A DNA stretch of 33,716 nucleotides from NCBI GenBank assembly GCA_030041535.1, contig JASHNR010000016.1, positions 1 through 33,716 on the forward strand, written 5' to 3'. The translations under genes were made by a program, and so were the position numbers. This DNA comes from Nitrosopumilaceae archaeon. GTDB lineage: Archaea; Thermoproteota; Nitrososphaeria; Nitrososphaerales; Nitrosopumilaceae. The notes beneath the pieces are model-generated. The model was not told where the DNA came from. It searched no databases and saw nothing but the letters and a program-made list of their open reading frames with translations. Within the stretch, counting starts at the first letter, position 1, and every line of letters begins with the position of its first letter. Of the stretch, positions 1 through 7,094 are shown in pieces.

Positions 1-25
1 TATATCACAAATATACTGCACATCA

Positions 26-934
26 ATGTCTGGTCAGGAATCCGTCGAGTGGCAAATAATAAACAAGGTGCAGGAGACTGCCAACACATATACGTATACA
101 TTTTCAACTGGAGAAAAACACGAGCTTGGCATTGGCCAGTTTGTCACGATTGGCTCTTACCTCAAAAGGCCTACCATATCTGGCGGGACAGAAGAGAGTT
201 TTGTAGAGCGTGCATATTCTATTGCGTCATCACCTGATAGGGAGAACGTGGAGCTTACGGTAAAGTGCGAAAAGCCCTACGGATACATCAATCCTGCATT
301 GAAAAAGGCCGATGGCTTTGCGGCATACTTTTTTGAGCAGGCAAAGATTGGTGACAAGGTAAAGGTAAAGTTTGGCTTGAAAAAAGATCATTTTCTCTCA
401 AAAATAATATCAGGGGCGGAAAAAGATATTGCGTACTGGTCAGGCGAAAATGGTGCAGAATCTGCAAGAAGCCTGATACAGTACATGCAGGACAGGCCAG
501 ACCTTGGAATCAAGCTTGTTCTATTCTACAGCAACCCGCACCTCTACCTTGATACCGACAAGACTGTTAACGTGATTTATTATAACTGGCTAATTGAGAT
601 GGCAAAAAAGATGGAAAATTTCAGAGTTGTCTTTACATTTACAAGAGATACTGAGATTCCCGTATCTGACCATCCGCGGGTATTTTTCCGAAAGGGCAGG
701 TTCTTTGTGGGCCCTGACGGAGGAGTAGAGAAGACTTTGACAAAATATCACGGCAACCCCAAATCTGCGTTTGCCCCAATCTGCGGAAGCAGCGGCTTTA
801 TCATTGGCGTAACACAGGGACAAGACGGAAAACTTGTCAAGGGACGCGGCATCATGCACAATCTAATGGAAGTAGAAGGGATATCTGCAGAAAAGATTGA
901 CAAGGAACAGTTCTACTTGGATCATGCACATTGA
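26..934 (+). CDS. FAD/NAD-binding ferredoxin-reductase-like oxidoreductase
   Basis: A 302-residue protein with the ferredoxin-NADP reductase fold. A GIGQFVTIG strand (residues 35-43) is followed by RAYSIASS (62-69), the RxYS-type motif that holds the flavin phosphate. Near the C-terminus, ICGSSGFI resembles the CGxxxF segment of the NAD(P) domain. The middle glycine loop (SGENGAESA) is looser than the usual GGxGxxP, so the nicotinamide partner is uncertain. It probably moves electrons between a reduced nicotinamide or ferredoxin and an unknown partner in the cytoplasm. The start is the ATG at 26, with TATA-like sequence at 1-6, consistent with a leaderless transcript. A degraded copy of the last 30 or so codons lies at 1532-1617. 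It is unrelated in function to the glycan genes and marks the conserved edge of the variable region. Confidence 0.8.
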   Translation: MSGQESVEWQIINKVQETANTYTYTFSTGEKHELGIGQFVTIGSYLKRPTISGGTEESFVERAYSIASSPDRENVELTVKCEKPYGYINPALKKADGFAAYFFEQAKIGDKVKVKFGLKKDHFLSKIISGAEKDIAYWSGENGAESARSLIQYMQDRPDLGIKLVLFYSNPHLYLDTDKTVNVIYYNWLIEMAKKMENFRVVFTFTRDTEIPVSDHPRVFFRKGRFFVGPDGGVEKTLTKYHGNPKSAFAPICGSSGFIIGVTQGQDGKLVKGRGIMHNLMEVEGISAEKIDKEQFYLDHAH

Positions 935-1016
935 AGAAAAACATGATGGAAATGCTATTAAAAATAACGAAAAATTAATCGAAACCAAGTCTTAGAAACC
1001 ACAGCTTGGAATATTA

Positions 1017-1244
1017 TCAGTATTGGTTTAGAAATTCTTCTTTTGTCATTCTAGACTGTCCTATTATAGATAATAGAGTACCTGGATCTATTTCCTTGTG
1101 ATTTGGAATGACTACTATGATTTTCTTGTCGTTTACAAATTTCACCATTACTATATGACTTCCCTTTTGTCTAGAATAATAGAAACCTGCTTTGGTCAGA
1201 ATTTTCATGACATCCTTTGCAGAAAGTACAGGTAGTTTTTGCAA
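1017..1244 (-). CDS. hicA: HicA-type mRNA interferase toxin
   Basis: A 75-residue protein of the HicA (YcfA) family, small double-stranded-RNA-binding-fold toxins that cleave mRNA. It shows the family's early G-F-Y-x-S-R-Q-K-G-S-H segment, with the expected catalytic histidine at residue 30 (KGSH), and the later IPNHKEIDPGTLLSII segment. The start is TTG at 1244 (MQKLPVLSAKD); no in-frame ATG lies upstream before the hicB stop. It is 7 bases downstream of hicB and in the same orientation, so the pair is probably one transcript with antitoxin first. A second, truncated copy of its 5' part is present at 2483-2560. Activity is inferred from the intact family motifs only. Confidence 0.85.
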   Translation of the reverse strand: MQKLPVLSAKDVMKILTKAGFYYSRQKGSHIVMVKFVNDKKIIVVIPNHKEIDPGTLLSIIGQSRMTKEEFLNQY

Positions 1245-1251
1245 ATAGATC

Positions 1252-1455
1252 CTATGTTGTTATGGTAGTTAATATCGGATAACGTCTCTTAACTAGCTTT
1301 GAGTTTTTAGCTTCTTCAAGATAAAGCTGTATGGCTTCTTTTATATTCTTTTTTGCATCATTTACGCTTTTGCCTTGACTTGCTATACCCAACTCTTGAC
1401 AGTAAGATACATAGGCAATCTGTCCCTTGGTTATGAGAATTGTGAACTTTGTCAA
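1252..1455 (-). CDS. hicB: HicB-type antitoxin
   Basis: A 67-residue protein with the partial RNase H-like HicB fold: a first strand (FTILITKGQIAYVSYCQELG), then GIASQGKSVNDAKKNIKEAI, the typical G-x-x-S-x-G-x-S/T-x-x-E/D-A-x-x-N/K-I-x-E-A-I helix region. It should bind and neutralise the HicA toxin encoded 7 bases downstream. There is no clear C-terminal DNA-binding domain (the tail after residue 52 is short and basic), so autoregulation cannot be assumed. The start is TTG at 1455; a TATA-like element at 1473-1483 sits at the right distance for a leaderless message, which supports this unusual start codon. The 3' two thirds of a second hicB copy is present at about 1622-1756. Confidence 0.8.
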   Translation of the reverse strand: MTKFTILITKGQIAYVSYCQELGIASQGKSVNDAKKNIKEAIQLYLEEAKNSKLVKRRYPILTTITT

Positions 1456-1472
1456 GTAACTATCCTATTCTT

Positions 1473-1483
1473 CTTTTATTTAA
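1473..1483 (-). promoter_or_regulatory. TATA-like box of hicBA
   Basis: On the minus strand this reads TTAAATAAAAG, centred about 23 bases before the TTG start of hicB at 1455, the spacing expected for a leaderless archaeal transcript. Confidence 0.4.
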
Positions 1484-1531
1484 TAATGCTTTCCAGTAGT
1501 TTGTTGTGTTATAGTGTAATAAGAGAGCATG

Positions 1532-1617
1532 GTGAAGGGAATAATGCACAACCTAATAGAAGGCATACATGCAGAAAAGATTGACAAGAACAGTTCTACT
1601 TGGATCACGCACACTGA
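1532..1617 (+). pseudogene. Decayed duplicate of the 3' end of the flavoprotein gene
   Basis: This stretch matches positions about 836-934, the last codons of the flavoprotein gene, base for base over most of its length. Both copies contain the coding sequence for GIMHN, for AEKIDK and for the end of the gene. Here a deletion after the IDK codons shifts the frame, so the final residues (EQFYLDHAH in the intact gene) are read as NSSTWITHT. There is no upstream part of the gene. It is therefore a non-functional fragment left by a local duplication, directly followed by a second hicB remnant. Confidence 0.8.
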
Positions 1618-1621
1618 TTAT

Positions 1622-1756
1622 CTCTGTGGTTATAGTTAGTATTGGCTAAACGCCTCTTAACTATCTTTTGAGTTTTTAGCTTCTTCAAGTAGCTGTATGG
1701 CTTTTTTTATCTTCTTTTTTGCATCATTTACGCTTTTGCCTTGACTTGCTATACCT
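1622..1756 (-). pseudogene. Truncated second copy of hicB
   Basis: The minus strand encodes GIASQGKSVNDAKKKIKKAI followed by QLLEEAKNSK, nearly identical to the intact HicB (about 1256-1390) at both protein and DNA level. The N-terminal third is missing: homology stops abruptly at about 1757, just past the vapC stop. A small deletion then shifts the C-terminal frame. A longer reading of 79 codons through this remnant (1657-1896) exists only because it runs out of frame across the vapC 3' end. It is unlikely to be a working antitoxin, although the retained helix could still contact HicA in principle. Confidence 0.75.
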
Positions 1757-1762
1757 TGTTCT

Positions 1763-2176
1763 TCAGATATCTTCCAGATGTTTTGTGTTGCATTCCTTGC
1801 CAGCAGCAGCCAGAAGCTTGCGGTCAGATGAAACCAGTGTTGAACTTGTCTTCCTAGCAGCGTGTATGTAGAGACAATCATAAAAATGCAATTCATGCCT
1901 TAAGGACATCTCAAGTATGTTCGGCAAAACATTCCAGTCATCACTTGACACCTCGATTGGCAACTTTATGAGGTTCCCATATGCTTGTATGGCATATCTC
2001 TTTTCCATGATGCCCCTCCGAGTCATCTTGTACAACACACTTCCTACTTCATGGTAAATGATGCTAGGAGCGTGTAGTATTGTTTTTGGCTCTGAAATAA
2101 GTTTCACTGCGTTCTGCGAGTATTCCTCCTCAACTACCAGCTTGACTAGCACACTGGTGTCTACGGTATATTTCAT
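1763..2176 (-). CDS. vapC: VapC-type PIN-domain endoribonuclease toxin
   Basis: A 137-residue PIN-domain protein. The acidic residues that bind Mg2+ in this family are all visible: D6 in the opening TVDTSVL strand, E43 in the YHEVGSVLYK helix, D100 in FYDCLYIHAA and D118 in LVSSDRKLL. Such toxins cleave tRNA, rRNA or mRNA and are held inactive by the cognate antitoxin. Its start overlaps the end of vapB by 4 bases (2173-2176), the usual translationally coupled arrangement. Its stop lies about 6 bases from the hicB remnant, so the cassette appears to have landed beside or in the older hicB copy. The length is normal and no motif is broken, so it is probably functional. Confidence 0.88.
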   Translation of the reverse strand: MKYTVDTSVLVKLVVEEEYSQNAVKLISEPKTILHAPSIIYHEVGSVLYKMTRRGIMEKRYAIQAYGNLIKLPIEVSSDDWNVLPNILEMSLRHELHFYDCLYIHAARKTSSTLVSSDRKLLAAAGKECNTKHLEDI

Positions 2177-2418
2177 CGCTCTTCTCTGGTTTTCCTAGAT
2201 AGCACTTCTGAAGTGTATTGTGTCCGGTTCTTTGGAATCTTGTTTTTGGTTCGAAATTCAAGAAAGTCTGCTATGTCTTGCTTTCTTTCGTACTCTTTTA
2301 TCTTGGCCTCTATTGTCATTCTTAGCACTTCACTCCACTTTATGTTCATAGAATGCATCTTTTCCTTGATGCGCCTTGACACTTTGACTGATACTACGGA
2401 TGTGTTACTGTCTTGCAT
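2173..2418 (-). CDS. vapB: VapB-type antitoxin
   Basis: An 81-residue protein. The first half (SVVSVKVSRRIKEKMHSMNI then SEVLRMTIEAKIKEYERK) fits a ribbon-helix-helix DNA-binding unit: a short strand, then two helices. The second half is charged and probably wraps the VapC toxin. It is encoded directly upstream of vapC with a 4-base overlap, and such antitoxins normally repress their own promoter as a complex with the toxin. The start is ATG at 2418, with a TATA-like element at 2441-2448. The family was assigned mainly from context and the helix pattern; primary-sequence identity among archaeal VapB proteins is low. Confidence 0.78.
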   Translation of the reverse strand: MQDSNTSVVSVKVSRRIKEKMHSMNIKWSEVLRMTIEAKIKEYERKQDIADFLEFRTKNKIPKNRTQYTSEVLSRKTREER

Positions 2419-2440
2419 GGAATATATTTGCGGTTCTTGA

Positions 2441-2448
2441 CTATTAAG
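2441..2448 (-). promoter_or_regulatory. TATA-like box of vapBC
   Basis: On the minus strand this reads CTTAATAG, centred 26-27 bases before the vapB ATG at 2418, compatible with a leaderless vapBC transcript. Confidence 0.35.
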
Positions 2449-2482
2449 TATTACCTATTGGTATACTTTATGGTATTACCAG

Positions 2483-2573
2483 TTATAGATTCTGGTTCTT
2501 TCTCTGCAGATTCATGATTTTCATAATGTCTTTTGCAGAAAGTACAAGTAGTTTTTGCAAGTAGATCCTACAT
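2483..2573 (-). pseudogene. Truncated second copy of hicA
   Basis: The minus strand from a TTG at 2560 reads MQKLLVLSAKDIMKI, then diverges and stops at 2483. This is the first 15 codons of hicA (MQKLPVLSAKDVMKI in the intact gene), and the DNA match continues upstream through the bases before the start (2561-2573 against 1245-1257). The rest of the toxin, including the catalytic histidine, is absent. It is not contiguous with the hicB remnant: the vapBC cassette lies between them. Confidence 0.75.
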
Positions 2574-2808
2574 CTAATGATTCAAGGGCAATCCCGCTGC
2601 AATCTTGGCCTAGATGTAGACATGGTTTGTGCCTCGCCCTTCCGATCTTTTGTTTTCTTATTAGGCGTCTGACTTCTGATTTGTTCCTCGCTGGTTTTAC
2701 AGCTATCCATGATTTTGTAGCCTTTGCAATTTCAATTGTATCCGGTAAGTCCTGGTAATGCTGCGTTTCTTCAAAAACTTGTTCAGGAATAATGACAGTA
2801 TAAAGTTT
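2574..2808 (-). pseudogene. Frameshifted PIN-domain gene remnant
   Basis: There is no intact gene between vapB and APS kinase, but the minus strand retains a clear protein-like reading. From 2808 it encodes IPEQVFEETQHYQDLPDTIE, then AKATKSWIAVKPARNKSEVR and RLIRKQKIG. A frame change follows to GEAQTMS, then a return to the first frame for GCSGIALESLD-like sequence (seen as CSGIALESLD). This order (IPEQVFEE, then K-I-G-x-GEAQT, then a G-C-x-x-x-AL-x-D strand) is that of archaeal PIN-domain nucleases of the VapC-like class. The N-terminal strand with the first aspartate is missing, and at least two frameshifts are needed, so it is dead. It abuts the hicA remnant. Confidence 0.6.
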
Positions 2809-2858
2809 TTACAGCATATTCAAGTGATCCGATATCGCATGTTCTGGTACCAGAGATT

Positions 2859-3383
2859 TTAGTGTATATATCCTAGTTCCTCAAGATTTTCAATTATTGT
2901 ATGGAGGCATTGTTCCGGAGTGTTCTTTTCTGTATCCAAAATTATCTCAGGATTTGTTGGCTCTTCGTATGGCGATGATATGCCTGTCATGTTTTGAATC
3001 TCGCCTTTCTGTGCCTTTTTGTATAGTCCCTTTGGATCTCGCTTGATGCATGTATCAAGTGATGCCTTGACATATACCTCGACAAAGTTTGGGATCTCTT
3101 TTCTTGCAAGCGCTCTTGACTCCCGGAACGGCGATACAAGTGACATGATTCCCATTATGTCGTGTTGTGCCAGCATCTTTACAACAGTGATTACCCTCCT
3201 GTTGTGCTCCTTTCTTGCCTCGTCTGTATATGGCAGGTCATGGCTTAGCGTTGTCCGAAGCTCGTCTCCGTCGAAAACGACTGCAGGTATGCCGTGTCTT
3301 TGGCAGTAGCTTTTTAGCAGATCTGCCATGGTAGTCTTTCCGGCACCTGGCAGTCCTGTTAGCCATACAGTGGGAACTTTCAT
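2859..3383 (-). CDS. cysC: Adenylylsulfate (APS) kinase
   Basis: The enzyme phosphorylates APS with ATP to give PAPS, the sulfate donor for sulfotransferases. It has a Walker A loop GLPGAGKT (residues 10-17), FDGDELR for APS/ribose contacts, PFRESRALAR, and the closing signature in which RDPKGLYKKAQKGEI and TGISSPYEEP are typical of CysC. An upstream in-frame extension to 3632 would overlap rmlA and has no family similarity. The ATG at 3383 gives 174 residues, a normal length, and CTAATATGC-type sequence at 3404-3412 lies about 25 bases before it; ATG at 3407 is the alternative. No ATP sulfurylase is in the window. With the sulfotransferase at 13366-14430, its likely job here is sulfation of the glycan rather than assimilation. 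Confidence 0.88.
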   Translation of the reverse strand: MKVPTVWLTGLPGAGKTTMADLLKSYCQRHGIPAVVFDGDELRTTLSHDLPYTDEARKEHNRRVITVVKMLAQHDIMGIMSLVSPFRESRALARKEIPNFVEVYVKASLDTCIKRDPKGLYKKAQKGEIQNMTGISSPYEEPTNPEIILDTEKNTPEQCLHTIIENLEELGYIH

Positions 3384-3552
3384 CACAATAGATTCTATTT
3401 TTTGCATATTAGAGATTCCGTAACTATGTTGGTGAACTTTGTTCCCTAGGTATTCGTATATTTTTATGGTTAAAACGATCTTTCCTTGTTTTCCCATAGT
3501 TGGAACAGGAAGTCTGCTACAATATTGCAAGAGATTGCTGTTAATTGTAAAA

Positions 3553-4617
3553 TTATAGTCGGATTTGTGATCTCTCGCCCAAAAGAAACTGGTGTTTTTT
3601 TGGATGAGTATGGTCTTCAATTTCTGCACCATTAGCTATGATACTGTCTACCAAATGCACCTTGGCATCGATCTTTGCCCCTTCCATTATGATAGAGTTT
3701 TCAATATCACATTTTTTTAGCGATACATTGTTTCCAACACTGGCATAAGGCCCAAGCCTTACTGCAGGCCCTATTGTACAGTTGTCACCAATTATTGTGG
3801 GTCCTGTTACAAACGAGTCTCTTGATATGGTAGTGTTCTTTCCAATCACGATGTTTCCGCGAATCTCAGAGCCGTGGGATATTACAAACTGGTTCGGCGT
3901 GCCAATTGAATCCAAGACGAGCTGATTTGCATGTAAGATATCTTCTGGCGTGCCTGTGTCCTTCCACCAGCCCGTTACCGTATCATACTCTATGGTACCA
4001 CCACTATTCATCAAAAGATCCAGCGCATCTGTTATCTCAAGTTCTCCCCGCCATGACGGCTTTAGTTTGTCTATAACATCAAAGATTTTTGGAGTGAGAA
4101 AATAGATTCCAATCACTGCCAGGTTTGATGTTGGGTTTTTTGGCTTTTCTACTATCTTTTTGATTTTTTTTCCGTCAAGCTCTGCCACTCCAAACCTGGA
4201 AGGATCGTCCACCTCACAGAGAAGTATCATTGCCTCTGCACTAGAGCCTTGGAACTTTTTGGTGTAGTCTACCAGTCCCTTTCGCAAAATGTTATCTCCA
4301 AGATATACGACAAACCGGTCGTTTCCGATAAAATCCTTGCATAGTTTGATTGCATGAGATATGCCAGCTGGCTTGTCTTGGTAAATGTAGGTAATTTTTA
4401 CGCCAAATTTAGAGCCGTCACCGTAGAACTCTTTTACTTTCTCAGGATAGACGTCTCCTATTATGATTCCAATGTCTGTGATTCCTGCCTCTTTGAAGTC
4501 TTCGAGTGCATACTGCGACATTGGCTTGTTCCCAATAGGCAGTAGCTGTTTTGGTCCTGTGTGCGTTAAGGGTCTGAGTCTTGTTCCATGACCGCCATGG
4601 AGTATGATTCCTTTCAT
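3553..4617 (-). CDS. rmlA: Glucose-1-phosphate thymidylyltransferase, long form
   Basis: A 354-residue enzyme making dTDP-glucose from dTTP and glucose 1-phosphate, the first step to dTDP-deoxysugars. The nucleotide loop GGHGTRLRPLT (8-18) and GPKQLLPI with the catalytic-site lysine (about 23) are followed by LGDN (metal/sugar contact) and GWWKDTGTPEDIL. The C-terminal third carries hexapeptide repeats of a left-handed beta-helix (VIGKNTTISRDSFVTGPTII and onward). This is the long-form architecture typical of archaeal and Streptomyces StrD-type enzymes rather than short RmlA. It is the last but one gene of the leftward glycan set, between rmlB and cysC. An AAATATAC box at 4641-4648 suggests its own leaderless promoter. 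Confidence 0.92.
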   Translation of the reverse strand: MKGIILHGGHGTRLRPLTHTGPKQLLPIGNKPMSQYALEDFKEAGITDIGIIIGDVYPEKVKEFYGDGSKFGVKITYIYQDKPAGISHAIKLCKDFIGNDRFVVYLGDNILRKGLVDYTKKFQGSSAEAMILLCEVDDPSRFGVAELDGKKIKKIVEKPKNPTSNLAVIGIYFLTPKIFDVIDKLKPSWRGELEITDALDLLMNSGGTIEYDTVTGWWKDTGTPEDILHANQLVLDSIGTPNQFVISHGSEIRGNIVIGKNTTISRDSFVTGPTIIGDNCTIGPAVRLGPYASVGNNVSLKKCDIENSIIMEGAKIDAKVHLVDSIIANGAEIEDHTHPKKHQFLLGERSQIRL

Positions 4618-4640
4618 TTTGATCCGTGTTATCTAATATG

Positions 4641-4648
4641 GTATATTT
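4641..4648 (-). promoter_or_regulatory. TATA box of rmlA
   Basis: On the minus strand this reads AAATATAC, centred 27 bases before the ATG at 4617. It is one of the clearest leaderless promoter matches in the window. Confidence 0.5.
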
Positions 4649-4721
4649 CAATTTGGTTTTTGTTTCATTTATTCTATGAATAGGTCTAGGCCTTGCTGTA
4701 CCGTCATAAGAAAATTGATTT

Positions 4722-5720
4722 TTACCAGTTTACAGTCCAAGGTTGTGGGTGTAAAGTTTTTTCATCTGCCATAGAATACCACCACTGTGGATTGTTTTGA
4801 TACCATGATACTGTCTCCTGCAAGGCTTGGTCAAACTGGTATCGTGGTTTCCAACCCGTTGCCGTGATTATCTTTGATGCATCAATGGAATATCTCTTGT
4901 CGTGTCCTGGTCTGTCGCCTACGTTTTCTATGAGGTCTTGCGGTTTTTTCATCAGGTTGAGTATTTTTTCAACTATGGTCCTGTTTGCAATCTCGTTCCA
5001 TGCAGTGATGTTATATACCTCACCTGGCTTGCCCTTTTCAATTAATACATCAATTGCTTCTACATGATCCATAACGTAGATCCAGCTTCTGATCTGGTTT
5101 CCCCCTCCATATAACGGGACCTTGAGGTTCTTTGAAGCTCGAATTATTGTCTTTGGGATTAATTTTTCTGGAAATTGATTCGGTCCAAAGTTGTTTGTAC
5201 ACCTTGTTGTGATGCATTTTATGCCGTATGTTCTGTGGTATGACTCTACCAGTAGATCTGCTGCTGCCTTGGTAGCTGAATATGGATTACTTGGCTTTAG
5301 GATATCGTGTTCTGTAAATGATTCCTTGTTCTCTGCATCACCATAAATTTCGTCAGTTGATACATGGATGAATAGCTTGTCGCGTTTTCTTGCAGCTTCA
5401 AGTATGGAATAAGTTCCTAAAACATTTGTCTCTATGAACGGTTTTGGATTTGAGATACTCCTGTCGACGTGTGTCTCTGCTGCAAAATTCACTAGTACAT
5501 CTGATTCCTTTGCAAGACTTGAGACGATATCTTGATTTCGTATGTCATCTTTGATAAAAGAAAAATTTGGATTCTTTTCTATCTCTTTCAAGTTTTCTAA
5601 ATTGGAACCAATTGTCAGACTGTCAAGATTTACTATGATATCCTTTGGTTTGGTTTTTAGATGATTTCTGATAAATGCACTTCCAATAAAACCTGCACCG
5701 CCACACACAAGTAGTTTCAT
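4722..5720 (-). CDS. rmlB: dTDP-glucose 4,6-dehydratase
   Basis: Converts dTDP-glucose to dTDP-4-keto-6-deoxyglucose. It is a 332-residue extended SDR with the NAD loop GGAGFIGS (7-14), the catalytic Asp-Glu pair in STDEIYG (121-127), Y147 and K151 in YSATK, and the downstream TNNFGPNQFPEKLIP and GGGNQIRSWIYVMDHVEA segments diagnostic of RmlB. All catalytic residues are present and the length is normal. It lies between the C-methyltransferase and rmlA in the same orientation, about 100 bases before rmlA. A GTATAAATTC-like element around 5744-5754, at the end of the preceding gene, could act as a promoter. Its product is the branch point used by RmlC, RmlD and probably the C-methyltransferase next door. 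Confidence 0.94.
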   Translation of the reverse strand: MKLLVCGGAGFIGSAFIRNHLKTKPKDIIVNLDSLTIGSNLENLKEIEKNPNFSFIKDDIRNQDIVSSLAKESDVLVNFAAETHVDRSISNPKPFIETNVLGTYSILEAARKRDKLFIHVSTDEIYGDAENKESFTEHDILKPSNPYSATKAAADLLVESYHRTYGIKCITTRCTNNFGPNQFPEKLIPKTIIRASKNLKVPLYGGGNQIRSWIYVMDHVEAIDVLIEKGKPGEVYNITAWNEIANRTIVEKILNLMKKPQDLIENVGDRPGHDKRYSIDASKIITATGWKPRYQFDQALQETVSWYQNNPQWWYSMADEKTLHPQPWTVNW

Positions 5721-5746
5721 ATGTTATCAAACAAATAATTTAGAAT

Positions 5747-7009
5747 TTATACTATCTGTATTTTTGGAATAGGAATGATGTATTTACCACCGTGTTCCTT
5801 GAATTGCTTTGTCTTTCCCATTATTTCGTCAACAAAATTCCATGCAAGTATTAAGAGATAGTCCGGGGGATTGTCTTCAAGACTAGCCATGGATACAATA
5901 GGAATATGACTTCCTGGAGTAAGAAGGCCTTGTTTTGTAGGGGTTTCATCAACTATGTATTTTATTGAATCAGAGTCAATACCGCAGTAGTTCAGTAGAG
6001 TGTTTCCCTTTGCAGAAGCTGCAAAGCCTGCAATTTTTTTTCCATTTTGGCGCAGGTCATGAATGAGTTCAACCAGATTTTTCTTGATGTTTTGAACCTC
6101 GTTTGCAAAATTAAGATAAGAATCTGCATTATAAAATCCCAGATTCTTTTCTACAATAATAAAATCATCAACATTTGAAATAGCATTTTTGGTATGGATA
6201 TTATTTTTTACTGCTCTTACTTCAATTGTACCTCCATGAATAGGGTATTTTTTTATTTTGATTATCTTCATATCATTTTGGTTCAATATATGTTGCAGAG
6301 GCTTTAGAAGGAAATAAGACAAATGTTCATGGTATACGGTATCAAATTCATGCTTTTGCAGTAGATCAATGAGATAAGGAACCTCTACTACAAACATTCC
6401 ATCGTCTCTCAGAGCTGTTCTGACATTTTGGACAAAACTGTGAACATCGTCAACATGTGCAAATACATTAAATGCCGTGATTATTTTTGCGCCTCCATAT
6501 TCTTTTGCAATTTTTGCTGCAGTTTTGTTATCCCAAAAATGGTTTAGAGTCTCAATATCATGTGAGTTGGCAATCTTTGCTAGATTAACTGCAGGTTCCA
6601 CTCCTAGTGTTTTGATCTGTTGTTTTTTGAATTCTTGCAAGAGGCAACCGTCATTGCTTGCAATATCTACAACCAGAGAACCACGATCTAACTTCATTGC
6701 CTCGATTATGTCTGAAGCAAATGTGTTGCAATGTGCCTTGAATGTATTTGATATAGATGACATGTAAAAATAGTCCCTGAACATAATTTCAGGATCAACT
6801 ACCACGCTGAGCTGCGAGAGCGAACAGTCTTTGCAATAACATACTACTAACGGAAATTTTGATTCATTTTTACCAAGATCATTTGGCTTTATCAATCCAT
6901 TTGCAAGTGGTGTGATGCCCAGATCAAGATAAGGTACAAGATTTGCTCCCTTGCAACTCCGACATGACGAAATTGTCCTATATGTAGTGCTGAGCTTTTC
7001 TTCCTTCAT
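5747..7009 (-). CDS. Sugar C-methyltransferase (zinc-binding, SAM-dependent)
   Basis: A 420-residue enzyme with the three-part layout of deoxysugar C-methyltransferases (NovU/TylC3 type). The N-terminal zinc ribbon has cysteines at 16, 19, 59 and 62. A SAM-binding Rossmann domain follows, with VVDIASNDGCLLQEF (motif I, about 112-126) and GVEPA. The C-terminal domain contains AGFAASAKGNTLLNYCGI, DETPTKQG and TPGSHIPI, all family hallmarks. Known relatives methylate C-3 or C-5 of dTDP-4-keto-6-deoxy sugars, so with rmlA and rmlB alongside it predicts a C-methyl-branched deoxysugar. The exact carbon cannot be read from the sequence. It lies between rmlD and rmlB, 26 bases upstream of rmlB, and is probably cotranscribed. 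Confidence 0.87.
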   Translation of the reverse strand: MKEEKLSTTYRTISSCRSCKGANLVPYLDLGITPLANGLIKPNDLGKNESKFPLVVCYCKDCSLSQLSVVVDPEIMFRDYFYMSSISNTFKAHCNTFASDIIEAMKLDRGSLVVDIASNDGCLLQEFKKQQIKTLGVEPAVNLAKIANSHDIETLNHFWDNKTAAKIAKEYGGAKIITAFNVFAHVDDVHSFVQNVRTALRDDGMFVVEVPYLIDLLQKHEFDTVYHEHLSYFLLKPLQHILNQNDMKIIKIKKYPIHGGTIEVRAVKNNIHTKNAISNVDDFIIVEKNLGFYNADSYLNFANEVQNIKKNLVELIHDLRQNGKKIAGFAASAKGNTLLNYCGIDSDSIKYIVDETPTKQGLLTPGSHIPIVSMASLEDNPPDYLLILAWNFVDEIMGKTKQFKEHGGKYIIPIPKIQIV

Positions 7010-7094
7010 GTAATAGAAATTTGTAGTTTATTATGAGTTTATTAAAGTTCGTTATAATTTGAAGCGATGTTTTTTGAGTCAAATGAGAATTTGT

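Noticed and set aside
1657-1896. A 79-codon minus-strand reading containing a hicB-like C-terminal half
   Set aside because: Its first half is vapC read out of frame, and only the end is the hicB remnant. It is a chance join, not a fusion gene.
2555-2758. A plus-strand reading of 67 codons with hydrophobic stretches
   Set aside because: It is antisense to the PIN remnant, whose minus-strand translation matches a known protein family.
3384-3632. N-terminal extension of APS kinase to 3632 (83 extra residues)
   Set aside because: The extension overlaps the end of rmlA, has no resemblance to the APS kinase family, and the start at 3383 gives a normal family length.
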